From: Streptomyces olivaceoviridis
Lineage (GTDB): Bacteria > Actinomycetota > Actinomycetes > Streptomycetales > Streptomycetaceae
DNA: 62,791 nucleotides
Direction: 5' to 3'
Assembly: GCF_014650115.1 (NCBI RefSeq)
Contig: NZ_BMUI01000035.1
Span: 1-62,791, forward strand
Every line of letters starts with the position of its first letter. Within the stretch, counting starts at the first letter, position 1. Shown here in pieces: positions 42,156 to 51,937 of this stretch. The notes under the pieces are model-generated. The model did no database searches. It worked only from the letters and a program-made list of their open reading frames with translations, and was not told the origin of the DNA. The position numbers and the translations under genes were made by a program.

Positions 42156-43957
42156 CGGGAGTCCTCCTGTTCCCCGGACATCAGATGGGCGTACTCGGCG
42201 TTCTCGCGCAGCAGTTGCTGGTGGGTGCCGACGGCGGCGATCCGGCCGCCCGAGAGCAGGGCGACGCGGTCGGCGAGCAGCACGGTGGACGGGCGGTGGG
42301 CCACGATCAGCGCGGTGGTGTCGGCGAGCACCCGGCGCAGCGCGGCCTCCACGGCGGCCTCCGTGTGCACGTCCAGGGCGGACAGCGGGTCGTCCAGCAC
42401 CAGGAACTCGGGCCGGCCGACCACCGCGCGGGCCAGCGCGAGGCGCTGCCGCTGGCCGCCGGACAGGCTGAGGCCCTGCTCGCCGACGCGGGTGTCGGTG
42501 CCCTGCGGCAGCGCGTGCGCGAAGTCGGCCTGGGCGATGGCGAGGGCCCGGTCGAGTTCCGGCTTCCCCGCGGCGTCCCGGGCGCCCATGAGCACGTTCT
42601 CACCGACGCTGGCGGAGAACAGCGTGGGTTCCTCGAAGGCCACGGCGACTCTGCCGCGCAGTTCCTCGCGGGACATGGTGGTGATGTCGACGCCGTTGAG
42701 CGTGATCCGCCCGGAGGTCACCTCGTGCAGCCGTGGGACGAGCGCGGTGAGGGTGGTCTTCCCGCTGCCGGTGGCCCCGACGAGGGCCATGGACTCGCCG
42801 GGGCGGATGTGCAGGTCGACGGCGGTGAGCAGGGGCGGGGAGCCGGGGGGCGCGTCGGGGTAGCGGAACGTCACGTTCTCGAACCGGAGTCCCTGCGCGG
42901 CGGCGCGGTGCGCGGCGTCCCGCGCCTGCGGGCGAGGGTCCACGCCCCCGTCCCCGTCCAGTTGGTCCTCCGGCAGCTCGTCCATCACCTCGAAGTACCG
43001 CTCCGTGGCGGTCGCCGCCTCCTGACTCATCGCCAGCAGGAACCCGATCGAGTCCACGGGCCAGCGCAGGGCGAGCGCCGTGCTCAGGAAGGCCACCAAG
43101 GTCCCGGCGGACAGCTCCCCGTCGGCCACCCGCAGCACCCCCAGCACCAGCGCCGCCCCGATCGCCACCTCCGGCAGCGTCACGATGACGGCCCAGATCG
43201 TGGCCAGCAGCCGCGCCTTGCGCAGCTCCGTCCCCCGGAGCCGGCCGGAGAGTTCACGGAAGGCGCGCGCCTGGCTGCGGTGGCGGCCGAAGCCCTTGAT
43301 GACGCGGATGCCGAGCACACTCTCCTCGACCACCGTCGTCAGGTCGCCGATCTGGTCCTGGGCGCGCCGCGCCACCCGCGCGTACCGCCGTTCGAAGACC
43401 ACGCACGTCCACATCACGGGGACGGCGGGGCCGAGGATGACCAGTCCCAGCACCCAGTCCTGGAGCAGCATGATGACCAGGCCGACGAGGATGGTGACGC
43501 CGTTGACGAGGAGGAACGTCAGCGGGAAGGCGAGGAACATGCGCAGCAGCATCAGGTCGGTGGTGGCGCGCGAGAGCAGCTGACCGGACGCCCAGCGGTC
43601 GTGGAAGGCCACCGGCAGCCGTTGCAGACGCCGGTACAGGCCGGCGCGCATCTCCGCCTCGACGTGCGACAGCGGCCGGGCCACGAGCCAGCGCCGTATG
43701 CCGAACAGGACCGCCTCGGCGATGCCGAGCAGGAGCAGGTACAGCGCGCCGAGCCATACGCCCGCCGGGTCGCGGTCGGCGACGGGCCCGTCGACCATCC
43801 ACTTCAGGACGAGCGGGATCACCAGCCCCGTGCAGGAGGCGACGACCGCGACGAACGCGGCGGTGAGCAGCCGGGCGCGCACGGGACGGACGTACGGCCA
43901 CAGCCTGAGCAGGGTGCGTACGGCGGAACGGTCGGTGGTTTCACGTGTCGTGGGCAT
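42152..43957 (-). CDS. ABC transporter, fused permease/ATPase (exporter half, partner)
   Basis: A 601-aa product from ATG 43957. Membrane domain with FHDRWASGQLLSRATTDLML. NBD: Walker A ALVGATGSGKTTLTA, signature LSLSGGQRQRLALARA, Walker B FLVLDDPLSALD (Asp in place of the catalytic Glu), switch VAHRPSTV. The non-canonical Walker B here and canonical Glu in the partner are typical of heterodimeric exporters with one degenerate site. It is co-transcribed and overlaps the next gene by 4 bp. Divergent from the second ABC pair with a 152-bp shared upstream region. Confidence 0.9.
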   Translation of the reverse strand: MPTTRETTDRSAVRTLLRLWPYVRPVRARLLTAAFVAVVASCTGLVIPLVLKWMVDGPVADRDPAGVWLGALYLLLLGIAEAVLFGIRRWLVARPLSHVEAEMRAGLYRRLQRLPVAFHDRWASGQLLSRATTDLMLLRMFLAFPLTFLLVNGVTILVGLVIMLLQDWVLGLVILGPAVPVMWTCVVFERRYARVARRAQDQIGDLTTVVEESVLGIRVIKGFGRHRSQARAFRELSGRLRGTELRKARLLATIWAVIVTLPEVAIGAALVLGVLRVADGELSAGTLVAFLSTALALRWPVDSIGFLLAMSQEAATATERYFEVMDELPEDQLDGDGGVDPRPQARDAAHRAAAQGLRFENVTFRYPDAPPGSPPLLTAVDLHIRPGESMALVGATGSGKTTLTALVPRLHEVTSGRITLNGVDITTMSREELRGRVAVAFEEPTLFSASVGENVLMGARDAAGKPELDRALAIAQADFAHALPQGTDTRVGEQGLSLSGGQRQRLALARAVVGRPEFLVLDDPLSALDVHTEAAVEAALRRVLADTTALIVAHRPSTVLLADRVALLSGGRIAAVGTHQQLLRENAEYAHLMSGEQEDSR

Positions 43958-44109
43958 CAACCGCGAGCGTACGGACCACCACTGACAACGCCCACCGAGT
44001 TTCGGCCCGACCCCGGCCGGGCTTCGTTCCGGGTTCCGCCGGACGGGGCGCCTCGGGGAAGATGGCCGGGCGCGCGCCGAGGGGGCGGGGCGGGCGGATC
44101 GGGGGATGG

Positions 44110-45894
44110 ATGATCGACGCGTACGAGGATCCGGGCACGCCCGACACCCGCGGCGGCTGGCGGTTCCTGTGGTGGCTGGTGCGGTGTCAGCCGGGGCGTT
44201 CGGTGGCCGGGGCGCTGCTGGGCAGTACCTGGATGGTGCTGCTGGCCGCACAGCCGTACCTGATGGCGCGGGCCGTGGACGACGGGCTGCTGCCGGGGCG
44301 GCTCGGAGTGCTCGCCGGGTGGACCGGGGCGATGTTCGTCGTCGGGGCGCTGAACGCCTGGGTGAGCATCCTGCGGCACCGGGTGATGACGCGGGTCCGG
44401 ATGGACGCCAACTTCCGCACGGTCAAGGTGGTCGTGGGGCATGTGGTGCGGCTGGGGGCCGCGCTGCCGCGCCGGGCCGGGGCCGGTGAGGTCGTCACCA
44501 TCGGGGTCGGGGACGTGCAGACCCTGGCGTCGGCGCTGACCGTGGTGGGACCGGGGGTCGGCTCGCTCGTGGTCTACGGGGTGGTGGCCGGGCTGCTGCT
44601 GGCGATCTCCGCGCCGCTGGCCGCGGTGGTGCTGCTCGGGGTGCCGGTGATCGCGCTGCTCACCGGGCCGCCGGCGCTGCGGCTCCAGCGGGCGGAGAGC
44701 GGATACCGCGAGCTCCAGGGGGTGCTCACCGCGCGCATCGGCGACCTCGCGGGCGGGTTGCGCGTCCTCAACGGGCTGGGCGGCAAGGGGCTGGTCGCGG
44801 ACGCGTTCCGGAACGACTCGCGGCGGTTGCGGGCGCAGGGGTACCGGGTGGGCGCCGTGGCCAGCTGGGTGCAGGCGCTCGGGGTGGGGCTGCCGACCCT
44901 GTTCCTCGCCGTGGTGACCTGGCTGGCGGCCCGGCTCACCGCGCAGGGCTCCATGTCGGTGGGCGAGTTGGTCTCGGTCTACGGCTATGTGGCGGTGCTC
45001 GTCGGACCGGTCGCCTTCTTCATCCAGATGGCGTACGACCTCAACCGGGGCGTGGTCGCCGCGCGCCGGGCGGTACGGCTGCTGCGGCTGGAACCGGAAC
45101 CGGACACCGGCACCCTGCCGGCGCCCGCCGGACCGGCCGAGCTGCACGACCCGGCGTCCGGGGTGCGGGTGGTGCCGGGCCGGCTGACCGCACTGGCCGC
45201 CGCCCGGCCCGCCGAGGCCGCCGCCGTGGTCGACCGGCTCGGCCGGTACGGGCCCACCGACGCCACCTGGGGCGGGGTACGGCTCGACGCGGTCCCGCTG
45301 GCGGACGTACGGCGGCGCCTGCTGGTCGCGGACAACGAGGCGGACCTGTTCGCCGGGCCGCTGCGGGAGGTGCTGGCCGCCGCGCACCCGGCCGACGGGG
45401 CGGCGCTGCGCCGGGCGGTGTACGCGGCGGCGGCCGAGGACGTGGTCCGGGGCCTGCCGGGCGGCCTGGACTCGGCGGTGGCCGGGCAGGGGCGCAGCCT
45501 CTCCGGCGGACAGCGGCAACGCGTGCGCCTCGCCCGGGCGCTGCTGGCCGACCCCGAGGTGCTGCTCGCCGTGGAACCGACCTCGGCCCTGGACGCCCAC
45601 ACGGAGGCGGCGGTCGCCGACCGGCTCCGGGCGGCACGGGAGGGCCGCACCACGCTGGTGACGACGACGTCCCCGCTGGTCCTGGCCCGGGCGGACACGG
45701 TCGTGTTCCTGGCCGACGGCAAGGTCGCGGCGACCGGGTCGCACCCGTGCCTGCTGGCGCGGGAACCGGCGTACCGGGCGCTGGTCGCGCGGGACGGCGG
45801 GGAGACGGGGGACGCGACGGACCCGGCGGCCTCCGCGACCACGGCAGGCGCGACGACCCCACCCGCGCAGGAGCCCCCGCATGGCCTCCGGTGA
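44110..45894 (+). CDS. ABC exporter half with degenerate Walker A and B
   Basis: A 594-aa protein with an intact exporter-type membrane domain (about residues 20-320). In the NBD the expected P-loop after VVPGRLTAL reads AAARPAEAAAVVDRL, with no G-x-x-G-x-G-K-S/T. Walker B reads VLLAVEPTSALD (Asp replaced by Val), while the signature RSLSGGQRQRVRLARAL is canonical. It therefore cannot bind ATP normally at its own site but can complete the partner's site. Start ATG 44110; overlaps the next gene by 14 bp. Confidence 0.88.
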   Translation: MIDAYEDPGTPDTRGGWRFLWWLVRCQPGRSVAGALLGSTWMVLLAAQPYLMARAVDDGLLPGRLGVLAGWTGAMFVVGALNAWVSILRHRVMTRVRMDANFRTVKVVVGHVVRLGAALPRRAGAGEVVTIGVGDVQTLASALTVVGPGVGSLVVYGVVAGLLLAISAPLAAVVLLGVPVIALLTGPPALRLQRAESGYRELQGVLTARIGDLAGGLRVLNGLGGKGLVADAFRNDSRRLRAQGYRVGAVASWVQALGVGLPTLFLAVVTWLAARLTAQGSMSVGELVSVYGYVAVLVGPVAFFIQMAYDLNRGVVAARRAVRLLRLEPEPDTGTLPAPAGPAELHDPASGVRVVPGRLTALAAARPAEAAAVVDRLGRYGPTDATWGGVRLDAVPLADVRRRLLVADNEADLFAGPLREVLAAAHPADGAALRRAVYAAAAEDVVRGLPGGLDSAVAGQGRSLSGGQRQRVRLARALLADPEVLLAVEPTSALDAHTEAAVADRLRAAREGRTTLVTTTSPLVLARADTVVFLADGKVAATGSHPCLLAREPAYRALVARDGGETGDATDPAASATTAGATTPPAQEPPHGLR

Positions 45895-47644
45895 TGCCCT
45901 GCTGCCCGTCGCCGACCGGGCGGCCGTGCGGCGGGCCACGGTGCGGCTGGTGTCGGCCGACCGGTGGGCGTTCGCCGGGGCACTGGGGCTGAACGCGCTG
46001 GCCGCCGCGGCGGGGCTGGCGGGGCCCTGGCTGGTGGGCCGGATCGTCGACGAGGTGCGGGCCGGGCACGGGGTCGGCGCGGTGGACCGGCTGGCGTCCT
46101 GGATCGTGGTGTGCGCGCTGGCGCAGACCCTGCTGGCCCGCTGCGCGCGGTACGTCGGGCACCGGTTCGGGGAGCGCGCGCTGGCCCGGGTCCGCGAGGA
46201 GTACGTCGAGCGAGTGCTGGCGCTGCCCGCCTCCGTGGTCGAGCGGGCCGGCACCGGCGATCTGACCGCGCGGGGCACGGCGGACGTGGCGACCGTCGGC
46301 ACGACCCTGCGGGACGTCGGCCCCGAGCTGCTGGTCAACGCCGTGCAGGCGGTCTTCGTGCTGGGCGCGGTGTTCGCGCTCGACCCCCTGCTGGGGGCGT
46401 TCGGCCTGCTCGGTCTCACCCCGATCCGGCTGGCGCTGCGCTGGTACCTGCGGCGCGCCCGGGACGGCTATCTCGCCGAGGGGGCGGCGACCTCGCGGGT
46501 CGCGGAGATCGTCGCGGCGACGGCGGCCGGCGCGCGGACCGTGGAGGCGCTCGGGCTGCGGGAACGGCGGATCGCGGCGAGCCGGGACGCGCTGGAGGCG
46601 TCCCGCCGTACCCGTCTGTACACCCTGCGCCTGCGGTCGGTGTTCTTCCCGGCGGTCGAGGTGACGTACACCGTCCCCGTGGTCGGTGTGCTGCTCCTCG
46701 GCGGCTGGCTGCACGCCCGGGGGGCGGTCGGGGTGGGCGCGGTGGTGGCGGCGGCGCTGTACCTGCGGCAGTTCACCGAACCGCTGGACCAGATTCTGAT
46801 GCGGGTGGAGCAACTACAGAGCAGCGGGGCCTCGTTCGCACGCGTGGAGGGGCTGGCGCAGGCGCCCCGGGGCGGGGGCGAGGGCGCGTCCGCGGTGCCG
46901 GCGGACGACCGGATCGAGGTGCGCGGGGTGCGGTACGCGTACGAGCGCGGCGGCGAGGTGCTGGGCGGGGTGGACCTGACGGTACGGCCCGGGGAGCGGC
47001 TCGCCGTGGTGGGGCCGTCCGGCGCCGGGAAGACCACCCTGAGCCGGCTGCTCGCGGGCGTCGACCGGCCCGGTTCCGGCACGGTGACGGTGGGCGGGGT
47101 GCCGGTGGCCGGGCTGGCACCGGAGCTGCTGCGCCGGCAGGTGGTGCTGGTCACCCAGGAGCACCACGTCTTCCTGGGGACCGTGCGGGACAACCTCCTC
47201 ATCGCCGAACCCGGCGCCGCCGACGACGCCTTGTGGTCGGCGCTCGCGGCCGTGGGTGCCGAGGACTGGGTGCGGGGCCTGCCGGACGGGCTCGACACCC
47301 GGCTGGGCGAGGGCGGCCGGCCGACGGACGGTTCGCAGGCCCAGCAACTGGCCCTCGCGCGCGTGGTCCTGGCCGACCCGCACACGCTGATCCTCGACGA
47401 GGCAACGGCCCTGCTGGATCCGGCCACCGCCCGGCACACCGAGCGCGCCCTCGCCGCGGTACTCGAGGGCCGTACGGTCATCGCCATCGCGCACCGCCTG
47501 CACACGGCGCACGACGCGGACCGGGTGGCGGTGATGGAGGGCGGCCGGGTGACCGAACTGGGCACGCACGAGGAGCTGGTGGCGGCGGGCGGTGCGTACG
47601 CGGCGCTGTGGCGGGCGTGGCACGGGCGGGCGCCCGGGGGGTGA
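45881..47644 (+). CDS. ABC exporter half with canonical Walker motifs but degenerate signature
   Basis: A 587-aa protein: membrane domain, then NBD with Walker A AVVGPSGAGKTTLSR, Q-loop VTQEHHVFLG, Walker B TLILDEATALLD and switch IAHRLHTAH all intact. The signature reads RPTDGSQAQQLALAR instead of LSGGQ. Combined with the upstream gene this makes one composite ATP site fully canonical (its own Walker motifs with the partner's LSGGQ) and the other fully degenerate. AGGAG lies 9 nt before ATG 45881, inside the end of the upstream gene. Confidence 0.88.
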   Translation: MASGDALLPVADRAAVRRATVRLVSADRWAFAGALGLNALAAAAGLAGPWLVGRIVDEVRAGHGVGAVDRLASWIVVCALAQTLLARCARYVGHRFGERALARVREEYVERVLALPASVVERAGTGDLTARGTADVATVGTTLRDVGPELLVNAVQAVFVLGAVFALDPLLGAFGLLGLTPIRLALRWYLRRARDGYLAEGAATSRVAEIVAATAAGARTVEALGLRERRIAASRDALEASRRTRLYTLRLRSVFFPAVEVTYTVPVVGVLLLGGWLHARGAVGVGAVVAAALYLRQFTEPLDQILMRVEQLQSSGASFARVEGLAQAPRGGGEGASAVPADDRIEVRGVRYAYERGGEVLGGVDLTVRPGERLAVVGPSGAGKTTLSRLLAGVDRPGSGTVTVGGVPVAGLAPELLRRQVVLVTQEHHVFLGTVRDNLLIAEPGAADDALWSALAAVGAEDWVRGLPDGLDTRLGEGGRPTDGSQAQQLALARVVLADPHTLILDEATALLDPATARHTERALAAVLEGRTVIAIAHRLHTAHDADRVAVMEGGRVTELGTHEELVAAGGAYAALWRAWHGRAPGG

Positions 47645-47653
47645 TCCGCCGGG

Positions 47654-47713
47654 GCGCCCCGAGCGGTGATCCGGCGCCCCGAGCGGTGGTCCGCTGCCCC
47701 GAACGGTGGACCG
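47654..47713 (+). repeat. Three tandem 20-bp repeats
   Basis: Units at 47654, 47674 and 47694. The first is GCGCCCCGAGCGGTGATCCG; the next two differ at one and about five positions. They lie just after the ABC gene stop in a 336-bp spacer (47645-47980). The remainder of the spacer is less GC-rich and likely holds the promoter of the M4 protease gene; no other gene is seen. Confidence 0.75.
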
Positions 47714-47980
47714 CCCGCCCAACAGTCCGCATACCGAACTTGAACATCCGGTCAACGAACCATTTCCGGCCAAGTTAGTGACGCGGTCCTGACAAGTGGT
47801 GAGATCACCTGCCACTCTTCCCTGGCCGACTCACAGCAACCCCACAGTTTCCGCACTTCTGTGTGAGCGGCTCCGCACCTGCACGTGGCTTTCGCGTAAC
47901 GCCTTGTTCTGCCCGGATGCCCCAACCCACCGTCCGGTCTCCCCGGCCGCGCGACCCGCGGTCACGCAGAAGGAGTCAGT

Positions 47981-50026
47981 GTGAGAAGCAATTCCTCTCG
48001 CGGACACACCTCCCACACCTCGCACCGCCACACCGCGCACCGCCGCACCGCCACCGTCGCCCTCGCCGGTGTCGCCGCCCTGATCGCCGCCGCCGTCCAG
48101 TCCGGCGCGGCCACCGCCGCGCCGGCGGCACCGCGGGCCGGCCAGGCCCACGCGGCGGTCGGGCTCACACCCGCGCAGCGCGCCGAGCTGATACGCCACG
48201 CCGCCGCCGGCACGGCCGCCGCCGCCCGGCAGATCGGCCTCGGCGCCCAGGAGAAGCTGGTCGTCAAGGACGTCGTCAAGGACGCCGACGGCACGCTGCA
48301 CACCCGTTACGAGCGCACGTACGGGGGTCTGCCGGTACTCGGCGGGGACCTGGTGGTGACCACCGCCAGGTCGGGCAAGACCATGGACGTGATCCGGGCC
48401 ACCGGCGCCACGCTCAAGGTCGCCGGACTCACCCCGGCCGTGTCGAAGGCCGCCGCCGAGAAGCAGGCCGTCCAGCGGGCGAAGGCGCTCGGCGGGACCA
48501 GGTCGGCCGCGGACAGCGTCCGCAAGGTGATCTGGGCGGCGAGCGGCAAGCCCGTGCTGGCGTACGAGACGGTCGTCGGCGGCCTCCAGGACGACGGCAC
48601 CCCGAACCAGCTGCACGTCGTCACGGACGCGGCCACCGGCAAGAAGCTCTTCGAGTACCAGGGCGTCAGGAACGGCATCGGCAACACCCAGTACAGCGGA
48701 CAGGTCACGCTGACCACGACCCAGTCGGGCTCGGCGTACACGCTCACCGACGGGGCGCGCGGGGGCCACAAGACGTACAACCTGAACCGGGGCACCTCCG
48801 GCACCGGCACCCTGTTCTCGCAGACCAGCGACACCTGGGGCAACGGGACCACGTCGAACGCGGCCACCGCGGGCGCGGACGCCCACTACGGCGCCGCGGT
48901 CACCTGGGACTTCTACAAGAGCGCGTTCGGTCGCAGCGGCATCAGGAACGACGGCGTCGGCGCCTACTCCCGCGTGCACTACGGCAACGCCTACGTGAAC
49001 GCGTTCTGGGACGACAGCTGCTTCTGCATGACCTACGGCGACGGCTCCGGCAACGCCAAGCCGCTGACCGCGATCGACGTCGCCGGCCACGAGATGAGCC
49101 ACGGCGTCACCTCCAACACCGCGAACCTGAACTACAGCGGGGAGTCCGGCGGCCTGAACGAGGCGACCAGCGACATCATGGGCACCGGCGTGGAGTTCTA
49201 CGCCAACAACTCCTCCGACGTCGGCGACTACCTCATCGGCGAGAAGATCGACATCAACGGTAACGGCACCCCGCTGCGCTACATGGACAAGCCCAGCAAG
49301 GACGGCGCGTCCAAGGACAGCTGGTACTCGGGCATCGGCGGCGTCGACGTGCACTACTCGTCCGGCCCCGCGAACCACTTCTTCTACCTGCTCAGCGAGG
49401 GCAGCGGCGCCAAGGTGGTCAACGGCGTCAGCTACAACTCGCCGACGTCGGACGGGCTTCCCGTCACCGGCATCGGCCGGGACAAGGCGCTCCAGATCTG
49501 GTACCGGGCGCTGACCACCAAGTGGACGTCCACGACCAACTACGCGGGCGCCCGCACCGGCACGCTCGCGGCGGCCGGCGAGCTGTACGGCACCACCAGC
49601 GCCGAGTACAAGGCGGTGCAGGACGCCTGGGCGGGCGTCGGGGTCGGCTCGCGCTCCGGTGGCGGGGGCGGCGGCGGTACGTCGTACGAGAGCACCACGC
49701 CGGTGCCGGTGCCGGACAACGGCGCCGCCGTCACGTCGGACATCAGTGTCTCCGGCCGCAGCGGGAACGCGCCGAGCAACCTCCAGGTGAGCGTCGACAT
49801 CACCCACACCTGGCGCGGCGACCTGGTGATCGACCTCGTCGGCCCGTCGGGCACCGCCTACCGGCTGAAGAACTTCAGCTCCTCGGACTCGGCGGACGAC
49901 GTGAACGAGACCTACACGGTCAACACCTCGGCGGAATCGGCCAACGGCACCTGGAAGTTGCGGGTGCAGGATCAGGCCACCTACGACACCGGAACACTCA
50001 ACGGCTGGAAGCTGACCTTCCCGTAA
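47981..50026 (+). CDS. Secreted M4 metalloprotease with C-terminal P domain
   Basis: GTG 47981 preceded by GAAGGAG; 681 aa. Signal peptide (RTATVALAGVAALIAAA) with a long basic/histidine-rich n-region, FTP and PepSY propeptide (LVVKDVVKDADGTLHTRYERT; ADSVRKVIWAASG), then the thermolysin-type catalytic domain: IDVAGHEMSHGVTS (H370-E-x-x-H374), GGLNEATSDIMGTG (third zinc ligand Glu), and DVHYSSGPANHFFYLL with the catalytic His. A Gly-rich linker leads to a proprotein-convertase P domain (VTSDISVSGRSGNAPSN, ITHTWRGDLVIDL, DTGTLNGWKLTF). It is a neutral protease for extracellular protein use. Confidence 0.94.
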   Translation: MRSNSSRGHTSHTSHRHTAHRRTATVALAGVAALIAAAVQSGAATAAPAAPRAGQAHAAVGLTPAQRAELIRHAAAGTAAAARQIGLGAQEKLVVKDVVKDADGTLHTRYERTYGGLPVLGGDLVVTTARSGKTMDVIRATGATLKVAGLTPAVSKAAAEKQAVQRAKALGGTRSAADSVRKVIWAASGKPVLAYETVVGGLQDDGTPNQLHVVTDAATGKKLFEYQGVRNGIGNTQYSGQVTLTTTQSGSAYTLTDGARGGHKTYNLNRGTSGTGTLFSQTSDTWGNGTTSNAATAGADAHYGAAVTWDFYKSAFGRSGIRNDGVGAYSRVHYGNAYVNAFWDDSCFCMTYGDGSGNAKPLTAIDVAGHEMSHGVTSNTANLNYSGESGGLNEATSDIMGTGVEFYANNSSDVGDYLIGEKIDINGNGTPLRYMDKPSKDGASKDSWYSGIGGVDVHYSSGPANHFFYLLSEGSGAKVVNGVSYNSPTSDGLPVTGIGRDKALQIWYRALTTKWTSTTNYAGARTGTLAAAGELYGTTSAEYKAVQDAWAGVGVGSRSGGGGGGGTSYESTTPVPVPDNGAAVTSDISVSGRSGNAPSNLQVSVDITHTWRGDLVIDLVGPSGTAYRLKNFSSSDSADDVNETYTVNTSAESANGTWKLRVQDQATYDTGTLNGWKLTFP

Positions 50027-50055
50027 ACCGCACGCCACGGGCCCGGGACCACGGG

Positions 50056-50085
50056 GCTGTCCGGGGGCCGAGGCCCTCGGACAGC
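50056..50085. terminator. Hairpin after the first M4 protease gene
   Basis: GCTGTCCG ... CGGACAGC with an inner GGGCC/GGCCC extension, 30 bp past the stop. Confidence 0.75.
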
Positions 50086-50141
50086 ACCCGGTTCATCTGC
50101 CTGCAATGTTTCTCAGACAGTTGATTTTCAGCCAACATCAC

Positions 50142-50155
50142 GTCAGGGGCCTGAC
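50142..50155. promoter_or_regulatory. Short inverted repeat upstream of the second M4 protease
   Basis: GTCAGG-GG-CCTGAC, about 120 bp before the GTG start, downstream of an AT-richer TTGATTTTCAGCC stretch. It could be an operator; no regulator is identified. Confidence 0.35.
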
Positions 50156-50277
50156 ATGTACGCGTCCTTGATGTCACTCTCTCTCCACCCGCCGCAGCAG
50201 CACAGCAACTTCACAACGCCACACATTCCGGCCAGTAACCCCACACTGCCCGGACTCCCCCACGAGAAGGAGCTTCT

Positions 50278-51918
50278 GTGAGCCCCCTCTACGCGCGTCA
50301 CAAGCGCACCACTCTCGCCATCGCCACCGCCGTCGCCGCCGGAGCCCTGCTCGCCACCGGTGTCACCACCAGTGCCACCGCCCAGCCCGCGGCCAAGCCG
50401 CTCGCCTCCGCCCCGACCGCGCTGTCCGCCGCTGCGCGCACCACCCTGATCCAGCAGGCCCAGGCCGACGCGGCCGGCACCGCCCGGCAGATAGGCCTCG
50501 GCACCCAGGAGAAGCTGGTCGTCAAGGACGTCGTCAAGGACGTCGACGGCACCGTCCACACCCGCTACGAGCGCACCTACGCGGGCCTGCCGGTGCTCGG
50601 CGGCGACCTGATCGTCCACACGGCCAAGTCCGGCAAGACCCAGGGCGTCACCAAGGCGACCAAGTCGGCCATCAAGGTGGCCTCGCTCAAGCCGCAGATC
50701 ACCGCCGCCAAGGCCGAGAAGCAGGCGGTGTCCGCCGCCAGGACGCTGGGCTCCGCCAAGGCCACCGCGGACGGCGCCCGCAAGGTGATCTGGGCCGGCT
50801 CCGGCAAGCCCGTCCTCGCCTACGAGACCGTCGTCGGCGGCCTCCAGGACGACGGCACCCCGAACCAGCTGCACGTCATCACCGACGCGGCCACCGGCAA
50901 GAAGCTCTACGAGTACCAGGGCGTCGAGACCGCGACCGGCAAGACGCTGTACTCCGGCACGGTCACGCTCAACTCCGTGCAGTCGGGCTCGACCTACCAG
51001 CTCACCGACAGCGCGCGGGGCAACCACAAGACCTACAACCTGGCCCGCAAGACGTCCGGCACGGGCACCCTGGTGGCCAGCTCCACCAACGTCTTCGGCA
51101 CCGGTACCGCCTCCAGCTCCTCCTCCGACCAGACCGCGGCCGCCGACGCCGCCTACGGCGCGGCCGAGACCTGGGACTTCTACAAGAGCACCTTCGGCCG
51201 CAACGGCATCAAGAACAACGGTGTCGGCGCCTACTCCCGCGTGCACTACGGCAACGCCTACGTGAACGCGTTCTGGGACGACAGCTGCTTCTGCATGACC
51301 TACGGCGACGGCTCCGGCAACGTCGACCCGCTGACCTCGCTGGACGTGGCCGGCCACGAGATGAGCCACGGCGTCACCTCCAACACCGCCGGCCTGAACT
51401 ACAGCGGTGAGTCCGGCGGCCTGAACGAGGCCACCTCCGACATCTTCGGCACGGGCGTGGAGTTCTACGCCAACAACTCCTCCGACGTCGGTGACTACCT
51501 CATCGGCGAGAAGATCGACATCAACGGCGACGGCACCCCGCTGCGCTACATGGACAAGCCCAGCAAGGACGGCGCCTCGGCCGACTACTGGTCCTCGTCC
51601 GTCGGCAGCAAGGACGTGCACTACTCGTCCGGCGTCGCGAACCACTTCTTCTACCTGCTGTCCGAGGGCAGCGGTTCGAAGACCATCAACGGCGTGACCT
51701 ACAACTCGCCGACCTACAACGGCGCAGCGGTCACCGGCATCGGCCGCGCCAAGGCGCTCCAGATCTGGTACAAGGCGCTGACCACGTACATGACGTCGAC
51801 GACCAACTACAAGGCCGCCCGCACGGCGACCCTGAACGCGGCGTCCGCGCTGTACGGCTCCGGCAGCGCCGAGTACAACGCGGTCGCGGCGGCCTGGACG
51901 GCGGTCAACGTCAGCTAG
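50278..51918 (+). CDS. Secreted M4 metalloprotease (paralogue without P domain)
   Basis: GTG 50278 with GAAGGAG upstream; 546 aa. Signal peptide (TLAIATAVAAGALLATG), FTP/PepSY propeptide and catalytic domain, nearly colinear with the preceding paralogue: LDVAGHEMSHGVTS (H360-E-x-x-H364), GGLNEATSDIFGTG, DVHYSSGVANHFFYLL. It ends at the natural end of the catalytic domain (AVAAAWTAVNVS), lacking the P domain. Tandem duplication followed by gain or loss of the P domain explains the pair. Confidence 0.95.
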   Translation: MSPLYARHKRTTLAIATAVAAGALLATGVTTSATAQPAAKPLASAPTALSAAARTTLIQQAQADAAGTARQIGLGTQEKLVVKDVVKDVDGTVHTRYERTYAGLPVLGGDLIVHTAKSGKTQGVTKATKSAIKVASLKPQITAAKAEKQAVSAARTLGSAKATADGARKVIWAGSGKPVLAYETVVGGLQDDGTPNQLHVITDAATGKKLYEYQGVETATGKTLYSGTVTLNSVQSGSTYQLTDSARGNHKTYNLARKTSGTGTLVASSTNVFGTGTASSSSSDQTAAADAAYGAAETWDFYKSTFGRNGIKNNGVGAYSRVHYGNAYVNAFWDDSCFCMTYGDGSGNVDPLTSLDVAGHEMSHGVTSNTAGLNYSGESGGLNEATSDIFGTGVEFYANNSSDVGDYLIGEKIDINGDGTPLRYMDKPSKDGASADYWSSSVGSKDVHYSSGVANHFFYLLSEGSGSKTINGVTYNSPTYNGAAVTGIGRAKALQIWYKALTTYMTSTTNYKAARTATLNAASALYGSGSAEYNAVAAAWTAVNVS

Positions 51919-51937
51919 TCCGCGCCGGCTCCTAAAG

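Noticed and set aside
42185..44113. Large plus-strand frame opposite the ABC exporter
   Set aside because: Shadow of a well-supported minus-strand ABC transporter gene; no recognisable domain.
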